From contig NZ_CP142362.1 of assembly GCF_035918395.1 (NCBI RefSeq), positions 657,501 to 721,500 on the forward strand: a stretch of DNA of 64,000 nt, in the 5' to 3' direction. Position numbers and translations under genes: made by a program. The stretch comes from Mycolicibacterium sp. ND9-15. Lineage in GTDB: Bacteria > Actinomycetota > Actinomycetes > Mycobacteriales > Mycobacteriaceae. Below, in pieces: positions 8,255 to 16,839 of this stretch. Below the pieces are notes generated by a model. The model did not search any database. It had not been told where the DNA came from and saw only the letters and a program-made list of their open reading frames with translations. Positions within the stretch are counted from its first letter, which is position 1. Every line of letters begins with the position of its first letter.

Positions 8255-9580
8255 ATGCTTGAGCTCGACGACATACAGCACATCCTGCTGACGCGTACAC
8301 CCGCGATCACCGGACGGTACGAATTCCTGACCTTCGACACCGCCGAAGGCGGCCGCGCCTGGCTCACCGCACTGCTCGGCAAGGTTCAGTCCGCAGCCGA
8401 TGTCCGCGCCACGATGGACACCTCGGATCGCTGGGTCACCTTGGCCTTCACCTGGCAGGGCCTCCGCGCGCTCGGTGTTCCCATGGAGTCGCTGGCGACG
8501 TTTCCCGAGGCGTTCCGCGAAGGCATGGCAGCGCGGGCGAGCATCCTCGGTGACACGGGGTCATGCGCACCGGAACACTGGGGCGGCGGGGTGGCCGGCG
8601 ACGATCTGCACGCCATCGCGATCCTGTTCTCCCGTACCGACGAACAGTGCCGGCGATCGCTCGAGGAGCACGACAAGCTGCTCGCGCGAACCGAGGGCGT
8701 GCGCAGCCTCTCGCATCTCGACCTCAACGCGAGCCCACCGTTCGATTACGCCCACGACCATTTCGGTTTCCGCGACCGGTTGTCCCAGCCGGTGATGAAG
8801 GGGTCCGGTGAACAACCCACGCCGGGCTCGGGCGACCCGTTGGAACCGGGTGAATTCATCCTGGGCTATCCCGACGAGAACGGGCCGGTGCTCGACCTGC
8901 CACAGCCCGAGATCTTGTCGCGCAACGGCAGCTATATGGCCTATCGCCGGCTACAGGAACACGTCGGGATGTTCCGCGAGTATCTGAAGACGAACTCCCA
9001 GACTCCCGAGGAGGAGGAGTTGCTGGCCGCGAAGTTCATGGGCCGATGGCGAAGCGGCGCGCCACTCGTACTCGCGCCCGACAAAGACGACCCGGAGTTG
9101 GGTGCAGATCCGATGCGCAACAACGACTTCAACTACCAGGAGATGGACCCGTTCGGATACGCCTGCCCTCTCGGCTCACATGCCCGGCGACTGAACCCGC
9201 GCGACACCGCGCATTACATGAACCGACGCCGGATGATCCGCCGCGGGGCCACGTACGGGCCCGCACTGGCCGAAGGCGCACCCGACGACGGTGTCGATCG
9301 CGGTATCGCCGCCTTCATCATCTGCGCCGACCTCGTGCGGCAGTTCGAGTTCGCGCAGAACGTCTGGATCAATGACAAGACCTTTCACGAACTCGGTAAC
9401 GAGCGAGACCCCATCTGTGGGACCCAGGACGGCACGCTCGACTTCACGGTTCCGAAGCGGCCCATCCGCAAAGTACACAGGGGGATTCCGGCGTTCACCA
9501 CTCTCAAGGGCGGCGCGTACTTCTTTCTTCCAGGAATGGGCGGTCTCCGATACCTTGCGACACTGGGAGAAACGTCATGA
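8255..9580 (+). CDS. DyP-type haem peroxidase
   Basis: 441 aa. Dye-decolorizing peroxidases use haem and H2O2 to oxidise bulky substrates. The GxxDG motif appears as FGFRDRLSQP: the distal Asp (D174) is kept but the following Gly is Arg. The haem-ligand region reads CPLGSHARRLNPRD, with proximal His309 and Arg316. The length fits the longer DyP classes. No twin-arginine signal and no encapsulin cargo peptide is visible (it ends LRYLATLGETS), so it is probably cytoplasmic and free. It overlaps the next gene by 4 bases (ATGA). Confidence 0.85.
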   Translation: MLELDDIQHILLTRTPAITGRYEFLTFDTAEGGRAWLTALLGKVQSAADVRATMDTSDRWVTLAFTWQGLRALGVPMESLATFPEAFREGMAARASILGDTGSCAPEHWGGGVAGDDLHAIAILFSRTDEQCRRSLEEHDKLLARTEGVRSLSHLDLNASPPFDYAHDHFGFRDRLSQPVMKGSGEQPTPGSGDPLEPGEFILGYPDENGPVLDLPQPEILSRNGSYMAYRRLQEHVGMFREYLKTNSQTPEEEELLAAKFMGRWRSGAPLVLAPDKDDPELGADPMRNNDFNYQEMDPFGYACPLGSHARRLNPRDTAHYMNRRRMIRRGATYGPALAEGAPDDGVDRGIAAFIICADLVRQFEFAQNVWINDKTFHELGNERDPICGTQDGTLDFTVPKRPIRKVHRGIPAFTTLKGGAYFFLPGMGGLRYLATLGETS

Positions 9581-10584
9581 GCACCATGGCTCGCACCTAC
9601 AACCAGAGCCATGTCCCACGCGCGCACGACGGCCGCAGACGAATCAGCATCTACTGGACGTGGAGCTACCCGTGGGAAGCACAGCGCGACCCCGGCGAGA
9701 TGTACAACCGCTTCTCCACCATGACCGAAGTACGAAACGCGCTGTGGCCGCGTTACGAAACCACCGAATACGATGCGGCCCACTTCCTACAGGGAATCGC
9801 GGGCACCCTGGAGTTGTTCCATCGGTCGACGTTGGCCTTCCAGGACCTCGCCGGCGAAGCCACCGGCCATCCCGTCGCCGTTTTTCAGCGCATCGACCAG
9901 GCCGGCTACCGGTTGCCGATCGACGAGCGGATCCTCGCCGACACCGACACCCTGATGGTCTTCGGTCTCGACCACATCCTGTCCGAACAGCAAGCGGCGC
10001 CGGAAGAGGTTGCCGCCCTGCGCCAGTGGCTCACGCGCGAGGGCACCTGCCTACTGCTCGCGCCCCATCACGACGTCGGCTTCACTGATGACTTCGCCCA
10101 GCGACAGATGGAGTACGCGCACCACGGCGACCCGTTGGTTCCGCGCCAGCAGCGGTTCGGTCAGTACACCAGGTCACTGATGAAGGCGCTCGACGTGCCG
10201 GTCCATAACACGTGGGGTTTGCGGCCCGCGGTCGTGGAGGGCACGCGCGAGATCGCACCGCTGACCGGGTTCCGTGACCTCGATTCGGCCGGGTTGCTCG
10301 CCAACGTCACCACGTTCAACTTCCACCCACACCTCCCCCACTACGAGCTGACCGCACCGGAGAGCGACGCCGTTCGGGTGCTCGGCCGTCAGCGTGTCGA
10401 CCCGCATCGACCGCACCCGTTCACCGCCGACGGCGCCGCCGAGTTCAACGCGCTGATCTGGATGCCGTCGGCGGATCAGCGCGCCGGTGACATTGTGTTG
10501 ATCGACTCGACGCACTTCACGACGCTCTTCGGGGGCACCGACAGCCTGCGCAACCTCTGGCACAACGTGGCGACCATGCGGTGA
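9577..10584 (+). CDS. Conserved protein of unknown function, third gene of DyP operon
   Basis: 335 aa, no signal peptide or transmembrane helices. The central part (TDTLMVFGLDH, then ALRQWLTREGTCLLLAPHHD) has the rhythm of a class I amidotransferase-like or ThuA/DUF4350-like fold, in which a domain reports an 'is this the end of the list' loop. No nucleophile Cys in a GxCxG elbow is visible. It is rich in His (PHHDVG, EYAHHGD, FHPHLPHYEL), which could bind metal. The start overlaps the peroxidase stop (ATGA), so the two are translated together. Function unknown. Confidence 0.72.
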   Translation: MSTMARTYNQSHVPRAHDGRRRISIYWTWSYPWEAQRDPGEMYNRFSTMTEVRNALWPRYETTEYDAAHFLQGIAGTLELFHRSTLAFQDLAGEATGHPVAVFQRIDQAGYRLPIDERILADTDTLMVFGLDHILSEQQAAPEEVAALRQWLTREGTCLLLAPHHDVGFTDDFAQRQMEYAHHGDPLVPRQQRFGQYTRSLMKALDVPVHNTWGLRPAVVEGTREIAPLTGFRDLDSAGLLANVTTFNFHPHLPHYELTAPESDAVRVLGRQRVDPHRPHPFTADGAAEFNALIWMPSADQRAGDIVLIDSTHFTTLFGGTDSLRNLWHNVATMR

Positions 10585-10612
10585 GGGCTGGGCCCGCGTT
10601 CAGTCGGCGGGT

Positions 10613-11401
10613 TCACCGAGGCTGGTTCGGCACGCCGGGGAACAACTGCTCCGTCGGACCGGACGTCACGTAGCCGGCGAGTTTCGTCACCAGGTGCGGT
10701 GCGAAAACCGCGCCGTACATGAGGTGGCCGACCACGACGACGGCCGCGATCGACAGAAGCGACGATCCCACGCGACTCGTCGTTCGTTTGTCTGCCCACA
10801 CCTCAATCGCGTTGCGGCCCTGTGCATCGGTACGCCCGAGGAGGTAGGTGAACACCATCATCTGCAGTCCCATCGCGATCGCGTCGTAGATCGGGTACTG
10901 GAATTTGCTCCCTTCGAAGATCGCCAATCCCGGAATCACGTAGCCGTAGTAGAAGACGCCGAGGCGGGGACCGAAGAACCCGTTGAACAGCAGGGCCCAG
11001 CAGAAGCCGACGAGCAGCCCCACGATCAACAGGGTCTGTGGTCTGCGCCAACCGAATCGCCGAATCAGCCGCCGGCCGAGCGCGGCGCCGATCACGGCGG
11101 GCACCACGAAGTAGGCGATATAGCCGATCGGCACCGATGACGGAAGTCCGCCACCCCACGTCATGTTCAGCGGCCACCACGACGGCATGCGGGGCAGCGC
11201 GGGCGGGAACTGGGCATACATCGCCCAGTCGTAGGGCGCCTCGATCCACGAGAACGAGATCGCCGAGATGGATACCAGCAGCAGTGGATGCAAGCGGCCA
11301 CGCCGGATGCTCAGGTACGCGCCGTAGGCCAGAAACAGCACTCCGCCGATGTAGGCGAAGGACAAGCCGACGATCAACGCCGGCGTCAGCTCGGTACTCA
11401 T
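10613..11401 (-). CDS. AveC-like (spirocyclase family) membrane protein
   Basis: 262 aa with about seven hydrophobic segments, starting with LIVGLSFAYIGGVLFLAYGA. The sequence pattern (SFSWIEAPYDWAMYAQFPP, PIGYIAYFVVPAVIGAALG, GFFGPRLGVFYYGY) matches the AveC-like family. AveC acts in avermectin spiroketal formation and ketoreduction in Streptomyces, while the many mycobacterial members have no known substrate. The ATG overlaps the stop of a 39-residue membrane peptide gene upstream. A second family member lies at 20453-21592. Confidence 0.78.
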   Translation of the reverse strand: MSTELTPALIVGLSFAYIGGVLFLAYGAYLSIRRGRLHPLLLVSISAISFSWIEAPYDWAMYAQFPPALPRMPSWWPLNMTWGGGLPSSVPIGYIAYFVVPAVIGAALGRRLIRRFGWRRPQTLLIVGLLVGFCWALLFNGFFGPRLGVFYYGYVIPGLAIFEGSKFQYPIYDAIAMGLQMMVFTYLLGRTDAQGRNAIEVWADKRTTSRVGSSLLSIAAVVVVGHLMYGAVFAPHLVTKLAGYVTSGPTEQLFPGVPNQPR

Positions 11402-11517
11402 CGGTCGTCCTCGGCAACCGCCTTAGCGCCGCGCGCTTCGGGATCGAAGTACAGCACAACGCCGAAGATCAAGACGAAGAGCCCGAACAGAGTTCCGAGC
11501 ATGATGAGCTGGCCCAT
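11398..11517 (-). CDS. 39-residue single-span membrane peptide coupled to AveC-like gene
   Basis: The peptide begins MGQLIMLGTLFGLFVLIFG, crosses the membrane once, and ends with a charged tail (DPEARGAKAVAEDDR). The stop TGA overlaps the AveC-like ATG (ATGA). Two ATGs are possible, 11523 and 11517. An AAGGGG sequence is only 2 bases from the first but 8 from the second, so I prefer 11517. Coupling and size suggest a small accessory subunit of the AveC-like protein, which is inference. Confidence 0.65.
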   Translation of the reverse strand: MGQLIMLGTLFGLFVLIFGVVLYFDPEARGAKAVAEDDR

Positions 11518-11578
11518 GACCATGTCCCCTTCTGCGGCGCCTAATGGGAGTCGATCGGCGAGCCTCGAATGAATAGTG

Positions 11579-11804
11579 ATTCGGTGCGGCGACGCTGATT
11601 ATCGAGCCGCTGGTCGGTGAGCACTGCGTTCGCCTGGAGTGCTGTTCGACTCCTATGACTAGATCGTGCCCCGACCGGTTCGGTGAGGTCGCTTATAGCG
11701 CTGATGGGGTGTCGTGCCGTGCGTGAGCACTGATCCATTAGGTCGCCGCCGAGTGTCCTCGGGCTCACATCTGAATCAACGACGAGCGCAGGAGGTGGAC
11801 ACTG
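11579..11804 (+). ncRNA. Candidate bridge RNA region of the IS110 element
   Basis: IS110-group elements encode a structured bridge RNA in the non-coding stretch before the transposase gene, which pairs with target and donor DNA. This 226-base leader is the right place and size. It holds a direct repeat GTGAGCACTG at 11617-11626 and 11723-11732 and several short complementary stretches. I did not fold it, so the exact RNA limits and guide loops are not defined. Confidence 0.4.
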
Positions 11805-13016
11805 ATGATCTTCGTCGGCGACGACTGGGCCGAAGACCATCACGACGTGTATCTGATGGACGAGACAGGCCAACACTTGGCGGCCCGGCGATTACCCGAG
11901 GGCCTGGCCGGTATCCGGGCCCTGCATGAGCTGATCGCCGCGCACGCCGAGGAGCCAAACCAGGTGCTGGTCGGCATCGAAACTGATCGGGGCCTGTGGG
12001 TCTCGGCGTTGGCCGCGGCCGGCTATCAGGTGTGGGCGATCAACCCGATGGCGGCCGCCCGCTACCGCGATCGGCATCACGTGTCGGGGGCGAAGTCCGA
12101 TGCCGCTGATGCCAAGCTGTTGGCCGATCTGGTCCGCACTGACCGGCACAATCACCGACTGATCGCCGGCGACAGCCCGCAGGCTGAGGCGATCAAGGTG
12201 CTGGCCCGTTCTCATCAAAGCTTGATCTGGGCACGCACCCGGCATGCCAACATGCTGCGCGGCGGGCTGCGGGAGTACTACCCCGCTGCGCTGGAGGCCT
12301 TCGATTCGCTCACCGACAGCGACGCACTGGCCATCCTGGGACGTGCTCCAACACCTGACCAGGGCGCTCGACTGAGCGTGGCCAAGATCGGATCGGCACT
12401 CAAAGCTTCTGGACGGCAACGCAACATCGAGTCACGCGCCACCGAGATACAAGCCGTGCTGCGCCGTGAGCATCTCACTGCACCGCCCGCGGTCACAGCC
12501 GCGTTCGGGGCCACCACGACCGCGGCGGTGCACGTCATTGCCGCGCTGAACACTCAGATCACCGACCTCGAAACCGCGCTGGCCGACCATTTTGAGACGC
12601 ACCCGGACGCCGACATCTACCGCTCCCTGCCAGGACTTGGTGTTGTGCTCGGCGCCCGGGTGCTCGGTGAGTTCGGGGACGACCCGAACCGGTTCACCAC
12701 GGCCAAGTGTCGCAAGAACTACGCGGGAACATCACCGTTGACCATCGCGTCGGGTCGAAAACGTGCCGTGCTGGCCCGCCACATCCGCAACAAACGCCTC
12801 TACGACGCAGTCGATCAATGGGCGTTTTGCACGCTGACCCGAAGCGTCGGCGCTCGTGCCTACTACGACGAACACCGCGCCAACGGCGACACCCACCACC
12901 AAGCACTACGCGCACTCGGAAACCGCCTCGTCGGCATCCTCCACGGCTGCCTACGCCACCACACCCGCTACGACGAACACAAAGCCTGGGCACACAGACA
13001 AGCCGCCGCCGCTTGA
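11805..13016 (+). CDS. IS110-family transposase (DEDD RuvC-like plus Tnp20 domain)
   Basis: 403 aa. The N-terminal RuvC-like domain shows the first Asp in FVGDDWAEDHHD, the Glu in LVGIETDRGLW and two Asp in KSDAADAKLLAD. The C-terminal transposase_20 domain runs from YRSLPGLGVVLGARV through NYAGTSPLTIASG, which contains the serine proposed as nucleophile. AGGAGG lies 9 bases before the ATG. The frame is full length with no stops, so the element looks intact and possibly active. Confidence 0.93.
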   Translation: MIFVGDDWAEDHHDVYLMDETGQHLAARRLPEGLAGIRALHELIAAHAEEPNQVLVGIETDRGLWVSALAAAGYQVWAINPMAAARYRDRHHVSGAKSDAADAKLLADLVRTDRHNHRLIAGDSPQAEAIKVLARSHQSLIWARTRHANMLRGGLREYYPAALEAFDSLTDSDALAILGRAPTPDQGARLSVAKIGSALKASGRQRNIESRATEIQAVLRREHLTAPPAVTAAFGATTTAAVHVIAALNTQITDLETALADHFETHPDADIYRSLPGLGVVLGARVLGEFGDDPNRFTTAKCRKNYAGTSPLTIASGRKRAVLARHIRNKRLYDAVDQWAFCTLTRSVGARAYYDEHRANGDTHHQALRALGNRLVGILHGCLRHHTRYDEHKAWAHRQAAAA

Positions 13017-13049
13017 CCCGCTACACACCTGGGGTATCTAGTCAGCCTG

Positions 13050-13065
13050 AATAGTGGATACTATT
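13050..13065. promoter_or_regulatory. Palindromic operator candidate before tetR
   Basis: AATAGT-GGAT-ACTATT has 6-base arms in perfect inversion and sits about 40 bases before the tetR start. The closest relative in the window is AATAGTGAATGCTATT at 32509-32524. TetR proteins usually bind such palindromes next to their own gene, so autoregulation is the simple reading. Confidence 0.6.
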
Positions 13066-13104
13066 ACCGATGTTCCGGTCAAGAGGCGGCTATCGTCGAT
13101 TCCC

Positions 13105-13761
13105 ATGCCCCAGCGACGTTCGTCGAAGAAGGGATCCGCCGCAGAGGTGCCCACCGCGCGCAGGCCTCCCGGCGAGGCGCGTCGGCTCCTGCTCGCCGCC
13201 GCCCGTGAGCTGTTCGCGCGCAGGGACTATCGCAGCACCACCACGCGGGAGATCGCCGAGGCGGCCGGTGTCACCGAATATCTGCTGTTCCGTCACTTCG
13301 GCTCCAAGGCGGGCCTGTTCCGGGAGGCACTCGTACTCCCGTTCACCGACTTCGTCGACGACTTCGGCAAGACCTGGCAGGCCGTCATCCCGGACAAGAT
13401 CACCGAGGAGGAACTGACCCGGCAGTTCGTCGGCCGGCTCTACGACGTTCTCATCGAGCATCGCGGCCTGCTGGTGACCCTCGTCGCCGCCGACGGGCTC
13501 ACCGACGAAGAGATCGACAGCGCAGGCATCGCCGACATCAGGCGGGCGCTCACGCTGCTCGGTCGGATCAGCGCCGAAGGTATCCGTCTGCGAGGATTGC
13601 GTTCGGAACAGCCAGACCTCCCTGCGCATTCCACGGTTGCGATGATCGTCGGCATGGTGGCGCTGCGCTCCACCTTCTTCGGCAACAGGCCGCCGTCGCG
13701 TGAGGCGATCGTCGACGAACTCGTCCAGGCGGTGTTACACGGTTTCCTACACCGGCCTTAA
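13105..13761 (+). CDS. TetR-family transcriptional regulator
   Basis: 218 aa from the ATG at 13105; an earlier in-frame GTG at 13054 lies inside the palindrome and is less likely. The N-terminal helix-turn-helix is RSTTTREIAEAAGVTEYLLF followed by RHFGSKAGLFREAL. The rest is an all-helical ligand domain. A basic N-terminal arm (PQRRSSKKG) is common in the family. It converges on the SDR gene with a 4-base overlap. Likely targets are the palindromes at 13050 and 32509. Confidence 0.9.
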   Translation: MPQRRSSKKGSAAEVPTARRPPGEARRLLLAAARELFARRDYRSTTTREIAEAAGVTEYLLFRHFGSKAGLFREALVLPFTDFVDDFGKTWQAVIPDKITEEELTRQFVGRLYDVLIEHRGLLVTLVAADGLTDEEIDSAGIADIRRALTLLGRISAEGIRLRGLRSEQPDLPAHSTVAMIVGMVALRSTFFGNRPPSREAIVDELVQAVLHGFLHRP

Positions 13762-14639
13762 CCGCCGGGCCCGTTGGGCCACTTGAGCAGTGACCCCGCG
13801 TCGACGCGGATCTGCTGGCCGGTGATGTAACGGCTGTCGTCACTGGCGAGGAACACTCCGAGGTTCGCCATGTCCTCCGGTTCGATATAGGGGATCGGCA
13901 TCGCCTGGAAGATGGTGAACAGCGGCTCGGCGTCCTCGCGTGTGGCCTGCTTGCCCTCGGCGGTGAGGTCGGGCCGGAACATGCTGTACATCCCGTCGTT
14001 CTGCAGCAGATGAGTGTTGCAGTTGGTCGGGTGGATCGCGTTGACGCGAATCATCCTGGCTGCCAGTGCCATTGACATCTCTTCGACGTATTCGATGAGC
14101 ACCCGCTTACTCCAGCCGTATCCCCTGCCGCCGGGCCCCATGTTGGGGTTGTCCGTGGTGCCGCGGATCATGCCTGCCGTCGACCCGGTGATGATGACCG
14201 ATGATCCGTCGGGCAGGTGCGGAACCGTGACCGCGACGGTGTTCATCACGCCGAGCAGGTCGACGTCGGAGGCGTCGACGAACGACATCGCGTCGTGCGG
14301 TCTGCCCATGGCCATCGGCAGAATGCCCGCGTTGGCGACGACGATGTCGATCTTGCCGAGGTCGGCGACCCCGGCTTCGACGGCGTCCCGCAGCTCATGG
14401 CGCTCCCGGACGTCGGCGACCCGGGCGACGACGCGCCGACCGGTCTCCTTGACCGCGCGCTCGGTTTCGGCGAGGTCGTCGAGGGTGGCCAGCGGGTAGG
14501 GATTGGACGGGATGTCACGGCAGATGTCGACCGCGATGATGTCGGCGCCTTCTCTGGCCATCGCGATCGCGTGCGCGCGGCCCTGACCGCGGGCGGCCCC
14601 CGTGATGAAAGCGACCTTTCCGTCGAGCTTCCCGGTCAT
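13758..14639 (-). CDS. Mycofactocin-type short-chain dehydrogenase/reductase
   Basis: 293 aa. NAD-binding motif GAARGQGRAHA, NAG in VVANAGILP, and catalytic Tyr/Lys in GYGWSKR. The insert after VDIC (PYPLATLDDLAETERAV) is the feature of SDRs whose NAD is not exchanged and which depend on mycofactocin as electron carrier. It oxidises an alcohol or reduces a ketone on an unknown, probably hydrophobic, substrate. GAGGAG lies 6 bases before the ATG. It is the last gene of the eight-gene operon, 23 bases after the P450. Confidence 0.88.
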   Translation of the reverse strand: MTGKLDGKVAFITGAARGQGRAHAIAMAREGADIIAVDICRDIPSNPYPLATLDDLAETERAVKETGRRVVARVADVRERHELRDAVEAGVADLGKIDIVVANAGILPMAMGRPHDAMSFVDASDVDLLGVMNTVAVTVPHLPDGSSVIITGSTAGMIRGTTDNPNMGPGGRGYGWSKRVLIEYVEEMSMALAARMIRVNAIHPTNCNTHLLQNDGMYSMFRPDLTAEGKQATREDAEPLFTIFQAMPIPYIEPEDMANLGVFLASDDSRYITGQQIRVDAGSLLKWPNGPGG

Positions 14640-14662
14640 GTCGTACTCCTCTGCTGGCCGAT

Positions 14663-15931
14663 CTAGGTGACCGGGGTGAACGTGATGTGTAGTTCGGACA
14701 GGCCGCGCATGATGAACGTCGGCTCATAGGTGAAGTGGCGGTTGCCCGGCGGGCCGTGATGCTCGGTGGAGATCGTGATGTCGGTCATCCGGTCGAGGAT
14801 GCGGTTCAACGAGATCCGACCTTCCGCGCGGGCCAACGGCGCACCCGGGCAGGAATGAACGCCGCGGATGAACGCGATCTGCTCGCGCACGTTGGGCCGA
14901 TCGGCTTTAAAGGTGTTGGGCTCGGCGAACTTACGTTCGTCGCGGTTGCACGCACCGGGCAGCAGCATCACAATTGTTCCCGCCGGCACCTCGACTTCGC
15001 CGATCTTCGTGGTGGTGCGCGCCATCCGGAAATGGGATTTGACAGGGCTTTCCATCCGCAACGTCTCCTCGAGGAAGGCGGGGATCGTGCTGCGGTCGTC
15101 GAGGAGCTTCCTTTCGAAACCCACGTTTTCGGCGATGAATCGGACCGCCGAACTGACCAGTTTCGTCGTCGTCTCGGTGCCTGCCGCGAACAGGAACGTC
15201 GACAGGTTCATGACGTCCTCGATGTCGGGGGTCGAGCCGTCTTCGTGCTTGGCCTGCGCCAGCTCGGTCAACACGTCGGAACGCGGTGAGCGTCTGCGAT
15301 CCTCGATGTAGGAATGGAACTTCTCGTTGAGCCACTCCAACGGGTTGTGCGAAGTCGGCGCCTCCTTGCCGAGTTCGCCGACGGTTTCGAGCGCGAAGAC
15401 CTCCTTGAACTCCTCGTGGTCCTCCAGCGGCACACCGAGCAGGTCGGCGATGACCAGCAACGAGAACGGTTTGGCGTAGGCGGCGAGGAATTCACAGCTG
15501 CCCTTGTCGAGGAACGTGTCCAGTTGCTGATCGGCCAACCGCCACATGAAGTCCTCGTTCTCCTTCAGGCGCTTGGGGGTGATGAGTTTGTTCAGAAGCC
15601 CCCGCGTGCGGGTGTGCAGCGGCGGATCCTGCGACGTGATGTGTTCGGCCATCGGCACAGCACCGCGGTGTTGTTCGATCAACTCGGTGACGTCGTCGGA
15701 TTCACCGGCACCGAAGGGCATGCCCGAGAACGGACCGGCGACCGAGACGCAGGACGAGAACGCCGGGTCCTTGTAAACCGCAAGCGCCTCGTCGTAGCCG
15801 GTGACGGCAAGCACGTTGAACGGGGTCGCCTGCACCACTGGACAACTGGACCGCAAGAAATCGAAGTAGGGGTATGGATCTGGTACGAGCGTCTCATCGG
15901 TGAAGAAGTCGACGGTCTCGAAATCGGTCAC
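14663..15931 (-). CDS. Cytochrome P450 (operon P450 no. 2)
   Basis: 422 aa from the GTG at 15931, which has GGAG 8 bases upstream and overlaps the preceding SDR stop by 4 bases; the longer frame has an unrelated basic leader. I-helix AAGTETTTK, K-helix EETLRM (ExxR), and haem loop FIRGVHSCPGAPLAR with the thiolate Cys. Soluble bacterial class I P450 needing a ferredoxin, none of which is encoded in the operon. It probably hydroxylates a lipid-like substrate that the neighbouring SDRs and ALDH then oxidise. Confidence 0.92.
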   Translation of the reverse strand: MTDFETVDFFTDETLVPDPYPYFDFLRSSCPVVQATPFNVLAVTGYDEALAVYKDPAFSSCVSVAGPFSGMPFGAGESDDVTELIEQHRGAVPMAEHITSQDPPLHTRTRGLLNKLITPKRLKENEDFMWRLADQQLDTFLDKGSCEFLAAYAKPFSLLVIADLLGVPLEDHEEFKEVFALETVGELGKEAPTSHNPLEWLNEKFHSYIEDRRRSPRSDVLTELAQAKHEDGSTPDIEDVMNLSTFLFAAGTETTTKLVSSAVRFIAENVGFERKLLDDRSTIPAFLEETLRMESPVKSHFRMARTTTKIGEVEVPAGTIVMLLPGACNRDERKFAEPNTFKADRPNVREQIAFIRGVHSCPGAPLARAEGRISLNRILDRMTDITISTEHHGPPGNRHFTYEPTFIMRGLSELHITFTPVT

Positions 15932-16839
15932 AAGACACTCCTCGTTACTTCGGTCACATAGGCGTCGTCGACGTTCATGATCTGGTCGAGGTTCTCGGCG
16001 ACGTCTTCGGCGCTCAGGGCTTGCTTCCAGATGCCCTGGGTGCGCACGACCGCGAGGCGTGAGACACCGCCCATCCCCGTCAGCAGGACCTCCCCGTTGC
16101 ACGAGCATGACTCGTGTGCGAGGAAAACCGCTGCCGGAGCGCATAGTTCGGGAGGCATGCTGGCGTTGATCTCGGCCATCATGTCCTCTGACATGCCGTA
16201 CAGCTGCGCCAGTTGCCGCCCCTGTGACGCGGACATGCGGGTGTAGGCCCTCGGCGCAATCGCATTGACGCCGATCCCGTGCGCGGCGCCCTCGGTGGCG
16301 AGGTTACGGGTCAGGCCCCAGACCGCTCCCTTCGCCGCGCCATAGCTTGTGAGTTCCGGGATGCCGCCGAGCATGGCCTCTGAAACCGTGTTGACGATCC
16401 GGCCTCGGCCGGCGTCGACGAGATGGGGCCATGCCGCCCGCGAGACGAAAAGCGTTCCGAAGTAATGAACGTCGAGCATTGTGCGGATCCGGTCCATCGA
16501 CAGCGTCTCGAAAAGCCCCGGGTCGTGCACGCCGGCATTGTTGATCACCGCGTCGATGCGCCCGAACGCGTCGACGGCGGTGTCGATGATCGACTGCGCC
16601 CCCGCCTCGTCGGCGACCGATGCGCTGCACGCCACGGCTCGGCCGCCGGCTTGGGCGATCTCCTCGACCACTGCGTCAGCCGGTCGCCATGCGCAGGCGC
16701 GTCCGTCGATGTCCGCCCCGTTGTCGGCGATGACGACGCGTGCCCCCTTGGCGGCGAGCAGCAGCGCGTGGCCGCGGCCGATTCCCCGGCCGCCTCCGGT
16801 GACGACCACCACCTTGTCGTCGAAGCGTAGATCAGTCAT
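15928..16839 (-). CDS. Short-chain dehydrogenase/reductase
   Basis: 303 aa. Cofactor motif TGGGRGIGRGHA, NNAG in VINNAGVHD, and catalytic Tyr/Lys in SYGAAKGAVW. A C-terminal extension of ~60 residues (from GEVLLTGMGGVSRLAVVRTQ) resembles SDRs in acyl-CoA or steroid side-chain pathways. The ATG at 16839 overlaps the P450 stop (ATGA), and its stop overlaps the next P450 start, so all three are translationally coupled. Substrate unknown. Confidence 0.88.
   Translation of the reverse strand: MTDLRFDDKVVVVTGGGRGIGRGHALLLAAKGARVVIADNGADIDGRACAWRPADAVVEEIAQAGGRAVACSASVADEAGAQSIIDTAVDAFGRIDAVINNAGVHDPGLFETLSMDRIRTMLDVHYFGTLFVSRAAWPHLVDAGRGRIVNTVSEAMLGGIPELTSYGAAKGAVWGLTRNLATEGAAHGIGVNAIAPRAYTRMSASQGRQLAQLYGMSEDMMAEINASMPPELCAPAAVFLAHESCSCNGEVLLTGMGGVSRLAVVRTQGIWKQALSAEDVAENLDQIMNVDDAYVTEVTRSVL

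Larger units (their letters stand above)
11579..13047 (+). mobile_element. IS110-family insertion sequence (ends approximate)
   Basis: It contains one transposase gene (11805-13016) with 226 bases of non-coding DNA in front. TGAATAGTG occurs on both sides (11570-11578 and 13048-13056), so I placed the element between these copies, giving about 1.47 kb, normal for the family. IS110 elements often lack terminal inverted repeats, and none is seen. The repeats could instead be two halves of a regulatory site, so the ends are uncertain. The element separates the AveC-like operon from the tetR gene, which probably were divergent neighbours before insertion. Confidence 0.7.

Noticed and set aside
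8255..9580. Encapsulin-loaded DyP system
   Set aside because: No encapsulin gene nearby and no cargo-loading peptide at the DyP C-terminus.
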